A stretch of DNA of 64,000 nucleotides from Sporosarcina luteola (lineage in GTDB: Bacteria > Bacillota > Bacilli > Bacillales_A > Planococcaceae), in assembly GCF_023715245.1 (NCBI RefSeq), contig NZ_JAMBNV010000002.1:124001-188000 (forward strand), written 5' to 3'. The translations under genes were made by a program, and so were the position numbers. Shown piece after piece: positions 16,219-24,544 of the stretch. Under the pieces are notes generated by a model. It was not told the DNA's origin and did not search any database. It was given only the letters and a program-made list of their open reading frames with translations. Position 1 is the first letter of the stretch. Each line of letters starts with the position of its first letter.

Positions 16219-16677
16219 ATGGTTATTAACACAAAGAGACTCAAACTGGTTGCTTGCACACCAGAATTTTTATCGACAATATCGCCTGAGGAGTATGAAA
16301 TAGGGGCTCATGTGAAGGGACATCTATCTGAACTTCAAAACGATGCTTTCCAATTAGGGTGGGGTGTTTGGTTTGTTGTGGATAAAACAACGGATGCCAT
16401 TGTTGGCGATATCGGTTTTAAAGGGAAGCCTTCGCGAAATCAAACTGTGGAAATCGGTTACGGCATTATTCCATCTGTTCAAAACAAAGGATATGCTACT
16501 GAAGCAGTCGGAGCGCTTATTGAATGGGCATTTGCATCGGGGCAAGTTAAGAGAGTCATTGCAGAATGTTTGCAAGATAATTTCGCTTCAACTAAGGTGC
16601 TAGGAAAGTTGGGCTTACGGCAAATTGGAAGAGAAGACAATATGCTTAAGTGGGAAATGAAAAGAAGTAAACTTTAA
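16219..16677 (+). CDS. GNAT family N-acetyltransferase
   Basis: 152 residues. GYGIIPSVQNKGYATEAVG is motif A, and NFASTKVLGKLGLRQIG is the closing helix-strand of the RimJ/RimL-like subgroup. AGGAGG precedes ATG 16219. Substrate unknown. It diverges from the MerR/TipAS gene; the promoter lies somewhere in 16137-16200. Confidence 0.85.
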   Translation: MVINTKRLKLVACTPEFLSTISPEEYEIGAHVKGHLSELQNDAFQLGWGVWFVVDKTTDAIVGDIGFKGKPSRNQTVEIGYGIIPSVQNKGYATEAVGALIEWAFASGQVKRVIAECLQDNFASTKVLGKLGLRQIGREDNMLKWEMKRSKL

Positions 16678-16807
16678 CTCGTTCATGCTCTATGTCTATC
16701 TTCTTCAATCATTTCGTTGCTTACATTTAATAGGCAAGCGGTTAATAATTTAATTGATTACTTTCTACCGTTACCAGGTGGTTTTTTATTTCCCCTCACG
16801 TTTATCT

Positions 16808-17614
16808 TCAACCCTCCCCATCCAACCAAAAGAAAAAAATCATGACGTAAGCAAGCTTTTCTTCGGATGAAATCTGTGCCCCAAAACGGACATGCTCATG
16901 ATGGGATGTGCTTTGGAATGCTGGGAGCGTTGCGTAAGGAAACAGGCCGTAGCGATAGGAAGCTGTCCAATTTCCCTCCTCGTCTGTTACGTCGATGTCG
17001 CCCGCCATATTCTTCGCTTCAATTTTTCTCCAAACCGTTCCATCCACATGGTAGAGGGTTCCCCGGTTTTTCATTGTCGATTTTGATAATTGCTGTATGT
17101 ACCTTCCTATGTCCGTTCCATCGGGTTTCTTCAACGTTAATGTAAATTGTTTTACATTGTTTTTAATGTGGATTGTCGCCATCGGACGTCCATCCATTGA
17201 TGAAATATCATATTCAACAGGAAAAAGAATTCCTTTTTCAAACGGACGAAAACATAGAAGCCACCTGCTAATCCGGCCTGTTGTAGGATGAATTTGAAAC
17301 AACGGTTGTCCATTTCGATCTACGTGATATAATTTCGGCAACAACGACGGCACTCGTTTCAATATTAATTCTCCAATTGTCTCCATGTCCCTTACATTTT
17401 CGACGACTTCGAGGTCAACCATCTTTTCATATGCATATTTGAAATACACTCCTGCACCTATCGCAGCTAACCCGCTGATCCCTATTTCAAACAAAATATT
17501 GCCGTTTACAGAAAACCCCTCATACCAGATAAAATAATAGAGGATACAAAATAAACTCATTCCTGTTCCTCCAATAAAAGCGAAAATCGACGACTTCCTA
17601 TATATTTCTTTCAT
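16808..17614 (-). CDS. Uncharacterised two-helix membrane protein
   Basis: 268 residues. Two membrane segments lie near residues 10-30 and 40-60, followed by a soluble domain of about 200 residues rich in aromatic and basic residues. I recognise no family. GGGGG precedes ATG 17614. The clear ribosome site and codon use typical of its neighbours support a real gene. Its neighbours do not suggest a role. Confidence 0.7.
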   Translation of the reverse strand: MKEIYRKSSIFAFIGGTGMSLFCILYYFIWYEGFSVNGNILFEIGISGLAAIGAGVYFKYAYEKMVDLEVVENVRDMETIGELILKRVPSLLPKLYHVDRNGQPLFQIHPTTGRISRWLLCFRPFEKGILFPVEYDISSMDGRPMATIHIKNNVKQFTLTLKKPDGTDIGRYIQQLSKSTMKNRGTLYHVDGTVWRKIEAKNMAGDIDVTDEEGNWTASYRYGLFPYATLPAFQSTSHHEHVRFGAQISSEEKLAYVMIFFFWLDGEG

Positions 17615-17911
17615 GCCGTAACCCCCTTGCCCTTATCGTAACAGTTCCTTTACTTCTATCTACGTTTAACAAAACATTTAGACTCACTTTTGAAGTAAGA
17701 ATTAAATCTGAAAGTGAGGATTCCGTATGTAAATAGAAAAAGACCCAGTACCTTCTGGATCTCTTCCAAAGTTGGAGTCTATGAGATTTTGTTATCAATG
17801 AAGCCTTAGAATCCGCCAATTGAGGGATGCATGTAAATGTTACTTCTTACAAGAGAAAACCAACTTAGGTGGTATTCTTTGTCTACGCTTAAACTTTAAA
17901 AGTAGAAATCC

Positions 17912-18331
17912 CTACTCAATCGCAACCCATACTTCTGTCTCGTAGCCACTTGAACATGCCGGGTGGATATATCGCTCAAATCCATAGCTATGTCTAAGTG
18001 TCACATCCGGATTGCGCAACAGCGCATCAAAAGCAGCTGGAATTGCTTCCACTCCCCCTTCGACCTTCGATACAATAAATTTACCGCTTGGTATTATAAA
18101 TTCCTTCGTACCGGAAAACCCTTCTGCCAAATCCGAATTAATTCCCGCTAAGTAATGGAAGTTGCCATTCTCCATTCCTAACGTAATCCCAAAAGACTCT
18201 TCAGGCGCAACTCCCTTTTCATGGATGATCCCGTTCAATTCATCCCACAACTTCGGAATCTGAGTAACGGGTCCATTCATTTCATAGCCTTTAACCGTGA
18301 ATTGTTCTACATGTTCAATGCGTGTCTCCAT
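17912..18331 (-). CDS. Stand-alone GyrI-like effector-binding domain protein
   Basis: 139 residues from ATG 18331, where AAGGGG lies 9 nt upstream; ATG 18340 would be too close to it. The whole protein is a GyrI/AraC-type effector-binding domain. It is a clear paralogue of the C-terminal domain of the neighbouring MerR protein: METRI, FTVKGYE, EESFGITL, SGKFIVSKVEGG and FERYIHPA all have counterparts. Such domains bind drugs or other small molecules. The two genes are 25 nt apart and probably co-transcribed. Confidence 0.85.
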   Translation of the reverse strand: METRIEHVEQFTVKGYEMNGPVTQIPKLWDELNGIIHEKGVAPEESFGITLGMENGNFHYLAGINSDLAEGFSGTKEFIIPSGKFIVSKVEGGVEAIPAAFDALLRNPDVTLRHSYGFERYIHPACSSGYETEVWVAIE

Positions 18332-18356
18332 TACTAACATCCCCTTTTGAATCTAC

Positions 18357-19100
18357 TTATTCGATCGGCATCCAAATCTCGATAACATCTTCCGTTGCGA
18401 CAGCAGGATGGACGTATCGCTCGAAGTCATAGCAATCCCTCAGTTTAATGTCATCCATTTGAATGATGTAGTCATACGTAGCCGGAATGCCCGGAATCCC
18501 GCCTTCCACTTTTGCAACAATAAACTTGCCAGCGGGAATAACGACCTCTTTCGTGTCCGGGAACCCTTCCGTCAACTCAGATTTCAGTCCCGCAATATAA
18601 TGGATTATTTCGTTCTCCATCTTCAGGCAGACGCCAAATGATTCTTCTACGACGACATCTTTCTCATTAATTTCCTTGATTAGCCGATCCCATTCTGCTG
18701 GAATTTCTGATACCGGCCCTTGTACCTCATACCCTCTTACTGTAAACCCTTCACTTTCAACAATACGTGTCTCCATTTCCTTCTCCCCTTTGCTTAGTAA
18801 TTGATCGATTCCTTCCATCTTTCCTTGCAGTTCGTTGATTTCATCCTCTATTTCCTTTTTCCGATTCATCAACAAAGACTCCATCTGTTCATCTCCTTCC
18901 CGCAAAATGTCGGAAAGGGACACGCCGAAATTCCTTAATGTTTTGATTCGCACAAGCTGTTGCTGTTCTTTTTGGGAATAAAACCGGTATCCCGACTCCG
19001 GACTCACATAAGCAGGCTGGACAAGTCCGATTTCCTCATAATGTTTGATAGCCTTCGTCGTCAGTCCGACAAGATGGGCCGTCTTCCCGATTGATAACAT
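18357..19100 (-). CDS. MerR-family regulator with GyrI-like effector domain
   Basis: 247 residues. Residues 1-70 are a MerR head (IGKTAHLVGLTTKAIKHYEE), residues 75-105 a coiled coil, and residues 110-247 a GyrI-like ligand-binding domain (FTVRGYEVQGPVSEIP), as in BmrR- and BltR-type sensors. The next gene repeats the effector domain alone. GGGAGGG precedes ATG 19100. The target genes are not visible. Confidence 0.9.
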   Translation of the reverse strand: MLSIGKTAHLVGLTTKAIKHYEEIGLVQPAYVSPESGYRFYSQKEQQQLVRIKTLRNFGVSLSDILREGDEQMESLLMNRKKEIEDEINELQGKMEGIDQLLSKGEKEMETRIVESEGFTVRGYEVQGPVSEIPAEWDRLIKEINEKDVVVEESFGVCLKMENEIIHYIAGLKSELTEGFPDTKEVVIPAGKFIVAKVEGGIPGIPATYDYIIQMDDIKLRDCYDFERYVHPAVATEDVIEIWMPIE

Positions 19101-19130
19101 AGCTTCCCTCCCTTTTATCTCATCCAGCTA

Positions 19131-19235
19131 CGGACGCCAGAGGCTCGGGGTCATAAGTCAAATGTGCTCTGTGGCAAACAACGCCACGACGCACCTTCGT
19201 CTTATGCCTGTCGCCTCTAGGCAGGCGCCATCCGC
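19131..19235. repeat. Long imperfect palindrome, about 100 nt
   Basis: Nested arms pair across a loop at 19176-19182. GTGGC (19171-19175) pairs with GCCAC (19183-19187), GTGC with GCAC, and GGTCATAAG with CTTATGCCT. Outermost, GCCAGAGGC (19136-19144) pairs with GCCTCT (19213-19218) plus part of the following GGCGCC. The element is GC-richer than its surroundings. It lies in the gap upstream of the MerR gene. It could be a structured RNA or a REP-like repeat; it is not a terminator, since no T-run follows on either strand. Confidence 0.75.
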
Positions 19236-19284
19236 TTTTGTTTACTATAAACCTGCCTCCAAGGGACAGGTCAACAAAATTCTC

Positions 19285-20058
19285 TTAGGAATAAAGAAGC
19301 TTATGTAAAGCCTTATCAATCGTAATAGTAGAACTATGCTGAACTACTTCAGAAAATAGTCCTTTTAACTTTTCAGCTGAAGCAGTCAATTTTTCAACTG
19401 TCATTTCATCCGGATAGGTTGAAAGGTATGCCTCTATAAACGATGGGTCCAACGTGTCATACGCTTTAAATTGGTGCAGCTTCTTGTTTTCGTTCATCGA
19501 TTGTGCCAGTAGAATATAATCTCTCATAGTCTCAAGCATCTTCAGAGAATAAATGAGATTATCTCTTTTTAACTCTTTGTCCAAACTCAATGCACTGTAA
19601 ACGAATTCAAACGCGATATCGACAATTACATCGTATTTGACTGGCTTATTTTGAAAGAATTCATTTTCAGCGTTCATCTTTTCGGATACGAATCCAGTTT
19701 TATCGACTATCACTTTCCACAAAGGCGATTTCACATTCAGTAATTCACTAGGAAGAATAGACACATTAAACTCAAGTGAATTTTCCATGAATGCGATCAG
19801 CAGATAAATATCCTTGCTAAACTGCTTTTCTTTAATATAGATAGGATTTAGCTCACTGAGAGTCCGATGAATATAACTTTTAGTGCTTTCAACGTCTTCA
19901 ACTTTGGACGTAGAAACCATTAGATCAATATCGGAACATTTGTCGTTATATCCATTCACTCCTGAACCTAACTGAACAACTCCTTCAACTAAATTGGAGG
20001 ACGTTAATCTCTCAACTACCTTTACAAAAAACTCATCTCTTTCTTCAGAACTATACAT
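19285..20058 (-). CDS. Nucleotidyltransferase-domain protein
   Basis: 257 residues. LGSGVNGYNDKCSDIDLMV near residue 30 is the G-S...D-x-D signature of the polymerase-beta-type nucleotidyltransferase fold. The C-terminal half is a helical bundle such as is found in aminoglycoside adenylyltransferases. Substrate unknown. ATG 20058 has GGAG upstream. Together with the gene at 847-1563 this makes two such enzymes in the region. Confidence 0.82.
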   Translation of the reverse strand: MYSSEERDEFFVKVVERLTSSNLVEGVVQLGSGVNGYNDKCSDIDLMVSTSKVEDVESTKSYIHRTLSELNPIYIKEKQFSKDIYLLIAFMENSLEFNVSILPSELLNVKSPLWKVIVDKTGFVSEKMNAENEFFQNKPVKYDVIVDIAFEFVYSALSLDKELKRDNLIYSLKMLETMRDYILLAQSMNENKKLHQFKAYDTLDPSFIEAYLSTYPDEMTVEKLTASAEKLKGLFSEVVQHSSTITIDKALHKLLYS

Positions 20059-20082
20059 CTCTCCACTCCCCCATTCATCGTT

Positions 20083-20967
20083 TTATCCCAACCTTGCTGG
20101 ATTACTACCTTTCGTCAAAAAGCTTAGTTTCGTTTCCGATAAAATAATTGCAGCAAGTATTAAAACCGCCCCGATCCCCATCTTAAGCGTAAGGATTTCA
20201 CTCAACAGAATGACTGAAAAGACCATTCCCCATAATGATTCCGTCGAAAGTATGATTGCCGCTTTTGTTTCTGTAATGAATTTCTGTGAGACGGTTTGTA
20301 ATAAAAATGCAATTGTCGTTGAAAATACACCTAAATAGAGTAGAGACGTCAAACCTTCCGGCTGCGTGCTGAACGTTGTCTCGCCTTTCAGCAATACGAC
20401 GATGACTCCGATCACAGTCGCTGTCGCCATTTGGACAATCGTCAACGCAATCGGATCTTCCTTCTTCACGAATTGGGATGTGTAGAATATATGAAATGCA
20501 AAACCGATTGCACAGCTAAACGAAAGGAAATCGCCAATATTGAGTCCCGCTGACCATTGGAGTGACAGGACCGCCACGCCGAACATCGCGAGAAATGCTC
20601 CGATGAGTTCAAACACATCTAGTTTCCTTCTATAAATCGCCAGCCCTATGAAAGGTACGATAACTACATTCACCGCTGTCAAAAAAGCATTTTTGGACGG
20701 TGTTGTAAATTGGAGACCGACCGTTTGCAGCGCAAATGCTATATATAAGAAGACCCCTAAAACCGCTCCTTTTATCAATGCACTTTTTGAAATGAACTTC
20801 AATTTTCTATAAAAAACCGCACATAATAGAACGGCGCCGATTAGGAATCTACCCGCCAGAATTTGATAGGGCGTGTAGGAATCCAATGCAACTGCACTCC
20901 CGACAAACCCACTTCCCCAAATGATTGCTGTTAACAGCAATCCAATTTCACCATAATATTTCCGCAT
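20083..20967 (-). CDS. EamA-type (DMT) transporter
   Basis: 294 residues and ten hydrophobic segments in two EamA repeats; LLLTAIIWGSGFVGSAVAL is the typical first helix. The family exports metabolites such as amino acids; substrate unknown. ATG 20967 is chosen because GGAGG lies 7 nt upstream; the longer frame lacks one. It precedes the nucleotidyltransferase gene by 24 nt, so the two may be co-transcribed. Confidence 0.9.
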   Translation of the reverse strand: MRKYYGEIGLLLTAIIWGSGFVGSAVALDSYTPYQILAGRFLIGAVLLCAVFYRKLKFISKSALIKGAVLGVFLYIAFALQTVGLQFTTPSKNAFLTAVNVVIVPFIGLAIYRRKLDVFELIGAFLAMFGVAVLSLQWSAGLNIGDFLSFSCAIGFAFHIFYTSQFVKKEDPIALTIVQMATATVIGVIVVLLKGETTFSTQPEGLTSLLYLGVFSTTIAFLLQTVSQKFITETKAAIILSTESLWGMVFSVILLSEILTLKMGIGAVLILAAIILSETKLSFLTKGSNPARLG

Positions 20968-21115
20968 AGCATCCTCCGGTATCCAAGTAATCAAACAATT
21001 TATTTCATTATAACGCAACTGTCTTCATTCAAAGGCTCAATTTTTAAATTTCATTTATGTATTGTTTCATCGACTGAGGAAAACCTAATCACAAAACCGG
21101 TTAGGAGGTTTCCAA

Positions 21116-21865
21116 TTGAGACGTTTATACTTCTTACTTCCATTTCTAATGATTTCAATGCTTATTCAACCTCTTACGTCTAAAGCGGAGCAGAACAATA
21201 TTGACCAACAATCCATCCAAGATGCGCTACTGTCGACACTTCAACCGTATATTTCGGAAGGCATCATCCAATATTACGGATACGATAAATCGTATGGATT
21301 ATATGACGCAAAAATAGTGAATATCCAGCGTGACGAAAAAGGTGGATTTTCCTTCACAGTTGAAGTTCAAGTGAATACATTCGAGACAGCGGAAAATCCA
21401 CCATACGGCAAGGAGACGTTGCAGTTCGGGATTAGTCCGAAAGGTGTTAAACTGCTCGACTTTTCGCATGAAGGTGATGACGAGGAAAAGAAATTACATC
21501 AATTTTATAAGGAATCACTCATCGACATTAAAAAGTCATTCCATTTAAACTTACTTCCGTATGAGCGATATGATTATAACCAGTTGCGGTACAAGGCCGA
21601 AAAACAAAATGATTTCAATTCTCTCGCTCATATCGCTGAGGAAATTGTCATCAATATTCTTAGCACGGAAATCCAACCGCCTTACAAAAATGTGATCAAC
21701 CCGGTAACTTTCGTTAAAGGCAATGAAGGTTTCATTCTATTCAAGACAGCCGATGGAACCAATTTTTATTACAAGGTCTTCAAGGAGAATGGCATTTGGA
21801 AAGTCATCGACCAGGACAGTGAAAAAGGGAAGAAGATGGAGTACGACTTGCTTTGGTATATGTAA
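21116..21865 (+). CDS. Secreted DUF3888 protein
   Basis: 249 residues from TTG 21116, where AGGAGG lies 7 nt upstream. A signal peptide (residues 1-24, ending near TSKAEQ) is followed by a DUF3888 domain (IQDALLSTLQPYI, GIIQYYGYDKSYGLYDAKI). Family members in Bacillales are exported and of unknown function. It converges with cstA and shares a terminator with it. Confidence 0.82.
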   Translation: MRRLYFLLPFLMISMLIQPLTSKAEQNNIDQQSIQDALLSTLQPYISEGIIQYYGYDKSYGLYDAKIVNIQRDEKGGFSFTVEVQVNTFETAENPPYGKETLQFGISPKGVKLLDFSHEGDDEEKKLHQFYKESLIDIKKSFHLNLLPYERYDYNQLRYKAEKQNDFNSLAHIAEEIVINILSTEIQPPYKNVINPVTFVKGNEGFILFKTADGTNFYYKVFKENGIWKVIDQDSEKGKKMEYDLLWYM

Positions 21866-21867
21866 AA

Positions 21868-21894
21868 AGAGGCAGCCTCGGCCGCCTCTTTCTC
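21868..21894. terminator. Shared terminator between the DUF3888 gene and cstA
   Basis: GAGGC and GCCTC arms within AGAGGC...GCCTCT form a stem. It is followed by TTTCTC on the plus strand and by TTTTT on the minus strand, so it can serve both convergent genes. Confidence 0.75.
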
Positions 21895-21904
21895 AAAATA
21901 ACAA

Positions 21905-23362
21905 TCAGTTTGTCGTTGCACTGTTCCAATGTGAAATGTCTTCTTCCAGTGGAATTTGTGCAGCTCTTGCCCGAACCGCAGCGAAGAAGAATAGCACGAC
22001 GAGGAAGATCGAAATGACCGTTGCTCCGATATACGCCACATTCATCGGTAATCCGAAGCCGATCGTTGCATTTAAAATATACGTCGTCGTCGCCATTAGC
22101 ATGAACGTCCCCGGGATGAGTGCCACCCAGTAGTTCTTCCGCGCGATGAACAGATACATCGCACCTACGAATAATGCGATAACGGCTGTCGATTGGTTCG
22201 CCCATGAGAAGTAACGCCATAGGATGTTAAAGTCGACTTGTGTCAACGCGATGGAGATGACAAACATCGGTACAGCAATCCAAAGACGGCTCACCATCTT
22301 CACTTGCGGTAACTTGAAGTAATCAGCAATGATCATACGCGCACTACGGAAAGCCGTGTCGCCGGAAGTGATCGGAAGGATAATGACACCTAGAATTGCT
22401 AGCGTTCCACCAACTGCACCCAACATCAATGTCGAAGCTTCGCTGACGATCAATGCAGGACCGCCTGCAGCCAACATCTCATTCAAGCCGCCATACCCGT
22501 TGAACAGCGCCATTCCTGCAGCTGCCCAAATCATCGCGATGATCGCTTCTGCAATCATCATGCCGTAGAAAATTTTGCGCCCTTGGCCTTCTTTTTGTGT
22601 CGTACGTGAAATGATCGGTGATTGTGTCGCGTGGAAGCCAGACAATGCACCACATGAAATCGTTAAGAATAATAGCGGGAAGACCGCCAATTTATCAGGG
22701 TGCATATTGGCAAAAGTCAACTCAGGAATGCTGACCCCTTTGACGACCATCATACCGCCAACCCCGACAGCACTGATAATCAAAAGCGCTCCGAAAATCG
22801 GATAGAAACGGCCGATGATCTTATCAATCGGCAAGAGTGTCGCAAGAATATAATAAGCAAAAATAAGTGCAACGATGATGCCCATCGCCATCCAACCATT
22901 CATTAAGTTGTACAGCAATCCTGCCGGTGCGGATACGAATACCGTTCCGACGAGAACCAATAATAGAATGGCAAAAGCATTTACAATATGTTTCATGAAC
23001 TTCCCTAAAAACTTCCCTGCAAGCTCAGGTAAATGCGCTCCGCGGTTACGTATGGAGATCATTCCCGTTAAATAGTCATGAACAGCACCTGCAAAAATCG
23101 CCCCAATTACAATCCAAACAAAGGCAATCGGACCATAAAGAGCCCCCATGATCGGACCGAAAATCGGACCTACCCCCGCAATGTTCAACAGCTGAATCAA
23201 CGAGTTTTTCTTTGTGCTCATCGGTACGTAGTCCACGCCGTCCCCGCTCGTATAAGCAGGTGTCGCACGATCTTCCTTCACCCCGAACATCTTCTCAATG
23301 AATTTGCCATACGTGAAATAGCCGACAATCAATAAGACGATACAAAACAAGAACGTAATCAT
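21905..23362 (-). CDS. cstA: CstA-family peptide/pyruvate transporter
   Basis: 485 residues and about 14 membrane segments. NIAGVGPIFGPIMGALYGP and CGALSGFHATQSPIISRTTQ are the CstA signatures. CstA-family proteins import peptides or pyruvate during carbon starvation. ATG 23362 is chosen because AAAGGGGAAAATG gives a ribosome site; the upstream frame start lacks one. A palindrome just after the predicted promoter suggests repression. Confidence 0.92.
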   Translation of the reverse strand: MITFLFCIVLLIVGYFTYGKFIEKMFGVKEDRATPAYTSGDGVDYVPMSTKKNSLIQLLNIAGVGPIFGPIMGALYGPIAFVWIVIGAIFAGAVHDYLTGMISIRNRGAHLPELAGKFLGKFMKHIVNAFAILLLVLVGTVFVSAPAGLLYNLMNGWMAMGIIVALIFAYYILATLLPIDKIIGRFYPIFGALLIISAVGVGGMMVVKGVSIPELTFANMHPDKLAVFPLLFLTISCGALSGFHATQSPIISRTTQKEGQGRKIFYGMMIAEAIIAMIWAAAGMALFNGYGGLNEMLAAGGPALIVSEASTLMLGAVGGTLAILGVIILPITSGDTAFRSARMIIADYFKLPQVKMVSRLWIAVPMFVISIALTQVDFNILWRYFSWANQSTAVIALFVGAMYLFIARKNYWVALIPGTFMLMATTTYILNATIGFGLPMNVAYIGATVISIFLVVLFFFAAVRARAAQIPLEEDISHWNSATTN

Positions 23363-23394
23363 TACATTTTCCCCTTTCCCCAAAGGCAATATTT

Positions 23395-23426
23395 CTTTCA
23401 GAACCTGAAAGCTTGAAACTAGTATA
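23395..23426 (-). promoter_or_regulatory. cstA promoter -10 and downstream palindrome
   Basis: On the minus strand a -10 TATACT lies at 23421-23426. The palindrome CTTTCAG-aac-CTGAAAG (23395-23411) covers about +3 to +19 of the predicted transcript, a position that would allow a repressor to block RNA polymerase. The -35 is weak. Confidence 0.35.
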
Positions 23427-23648
23427 CTTCATTTTGCTACATAATAAAATGTTATTTTCAGGTTATTCAGTAAGTCCCACAGTGTTCGGGGACCCAATTG
23501 GCATATGGTTTGGATTAAAAGGATTTTTTACGGTTGTGTTGAATAAGTTAATATATGTAATTTATTGAACAAGAGGGACGCTTTACTTTCAGTTTGGAGA
23601 TGGGTGGTTTTTAAAGAATCTCAAATAGGCCGTTTAGGAGGGGTAACT

Positions 23649-24077
23649 ATTCCTGAGAAGAGGTTTTTACCTTTATTTGTTTATATTCTTTTGCTAACAA
23701 TACTTCTATTAACACTAAAGACTAACTTCAATTTGACTGGTTATAGTTATTACTTGGATGAAAAAACGATGATGTTAACGATTGAAGAGGGCTTCGGAAA
23801 AATAGAAACGTACAATGTGCAAGATTCTCCAATTCAAGCGATGAAAGTAATGATATCAATTAACAAAGCATATGACATGTGGGGAGTTACTATCTTAATA
23901 TCCTCACTTTTCATCACAGGCTTTTTTTTATTATTTGTTAAACCTGGGATACCAAGAAAAATCGTGAAATTGTATCTCACAATATACTTTATATTCCTTA
24001 CCGTCTTTATTATTTGGAGTATTTATATGCACAAAGAAGTTATCAAGGAAATATCAAACGCTCTAAATAATTTGTAA
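23649..24077 (+). CDS. Uncharacterised membrane protein, possible ATT start
   Basis: About 142 residues and three membrane segments (LFVYILLLTILLLTL, VTILISSLFITGFFLLF and a third near the C-terminus). AGGAGGGG (23636-23643) lies 7 nt before an in-frame ATT at 23649, after which the protein begins PEKRFLPLFVYIL, a natural membrane-protein start. No ATG, GTG or TTG sits there. A TTG at 23565 opens the same frame but has no ribosome site. I recognise no family. Low GC compared with its neighbours. Confidence 0.55.
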   Translation: MPEKRFLPLFVYILLLTILLLTLKTNFNLTGYSYYLDEKTMMLTIEEGFGKIETYNVQDSPIQAMKVMISINKAYDMWGVTILISSLFITGFFLLFVKPGIPRKIVKLYLTIYFIFLTVFIIWSIYMHKEVIKEISNALNNL

Positions 24078-24171
24078 AGATAGAATGACCATTATTTCTC
24101 AAGATGGTATTCCTTACTTTTTAAGCTAACGAAAGCCTTTACGTAAAATTTATAGATCAGGGGGGATGGGT

Positions 24172-24378
24172 TTGAAAAGATTTATACCTTTGGTTATTGT
24201 GGCGTTATTTACACAACTACTTGCAATTATTATCTGGGGTGAATACGTTTGGTTAAGTAAAATTGCTGTGGGATTTTCGGTGGGAGGAACGCCATTAGGA
24301 CATATCCAACCGGCTTTATGGATCGCTTTTGTTATTGAAATCATATTACTGGCTATTTATTTTAAGAAAAATGAGTGA
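24172..24378 (+). CDS. Small two-helix membrane protein
   Basis: 68 residues from TTG 24172, with AGGGGGG about 7 nt upstream; ATG 24166 would overlap that site. Two hydrophobic stretches (FIPLVIVALFTQLLAIII and IAFVIEIILLAIYF) and a basic end. Function unknown. It follows the previous membrane protein by about 95 nt and may belong to the same insertion, since both are AT-rich. Confidence 0.6.
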   Translation: MKRFIPLVIVALFTQLLAIIIWGEYVWLSKIAVGFSVGGTPLGHIQPALWIAFVIEIILLAIYFKKNE

Positions 24379-24430
24379 TTTTCTTTTATCTAACGGGTAT
24401 TTAGTTAAATAAGCATAGTAAAATTTTTCG

Positions 24431-24460
24431 ATAAAAAACGCTCAATTTGAGCGTTCTTGC
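24431..24460. terminator. Terminator between the small membrane protein and the flavoprotein gene
   Basis: AACGCTCAA (24437-24445) and TTGAGCGTT (24447-24455) form a 9-bp stem. On the minus strand it is followed by TTTTTTAT, on the plus strand by CTTGCTTG, so it works best for the leftward flavoprotein gene. Confidence 0.75.
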
Positions 24461-24544
24461 TTGTTTATTATAGCTATTTCACTGTTGAAATACATGCTGA
24501 TTAACCCGTTAATATGGCAGTTGTATGCTGTTCCCATCCTCTTT

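Noticed and set aside
19131-19235. Transcription terminator
   Set aside because: The stem is about 100 nt with nested loops and no T-run on either strand.
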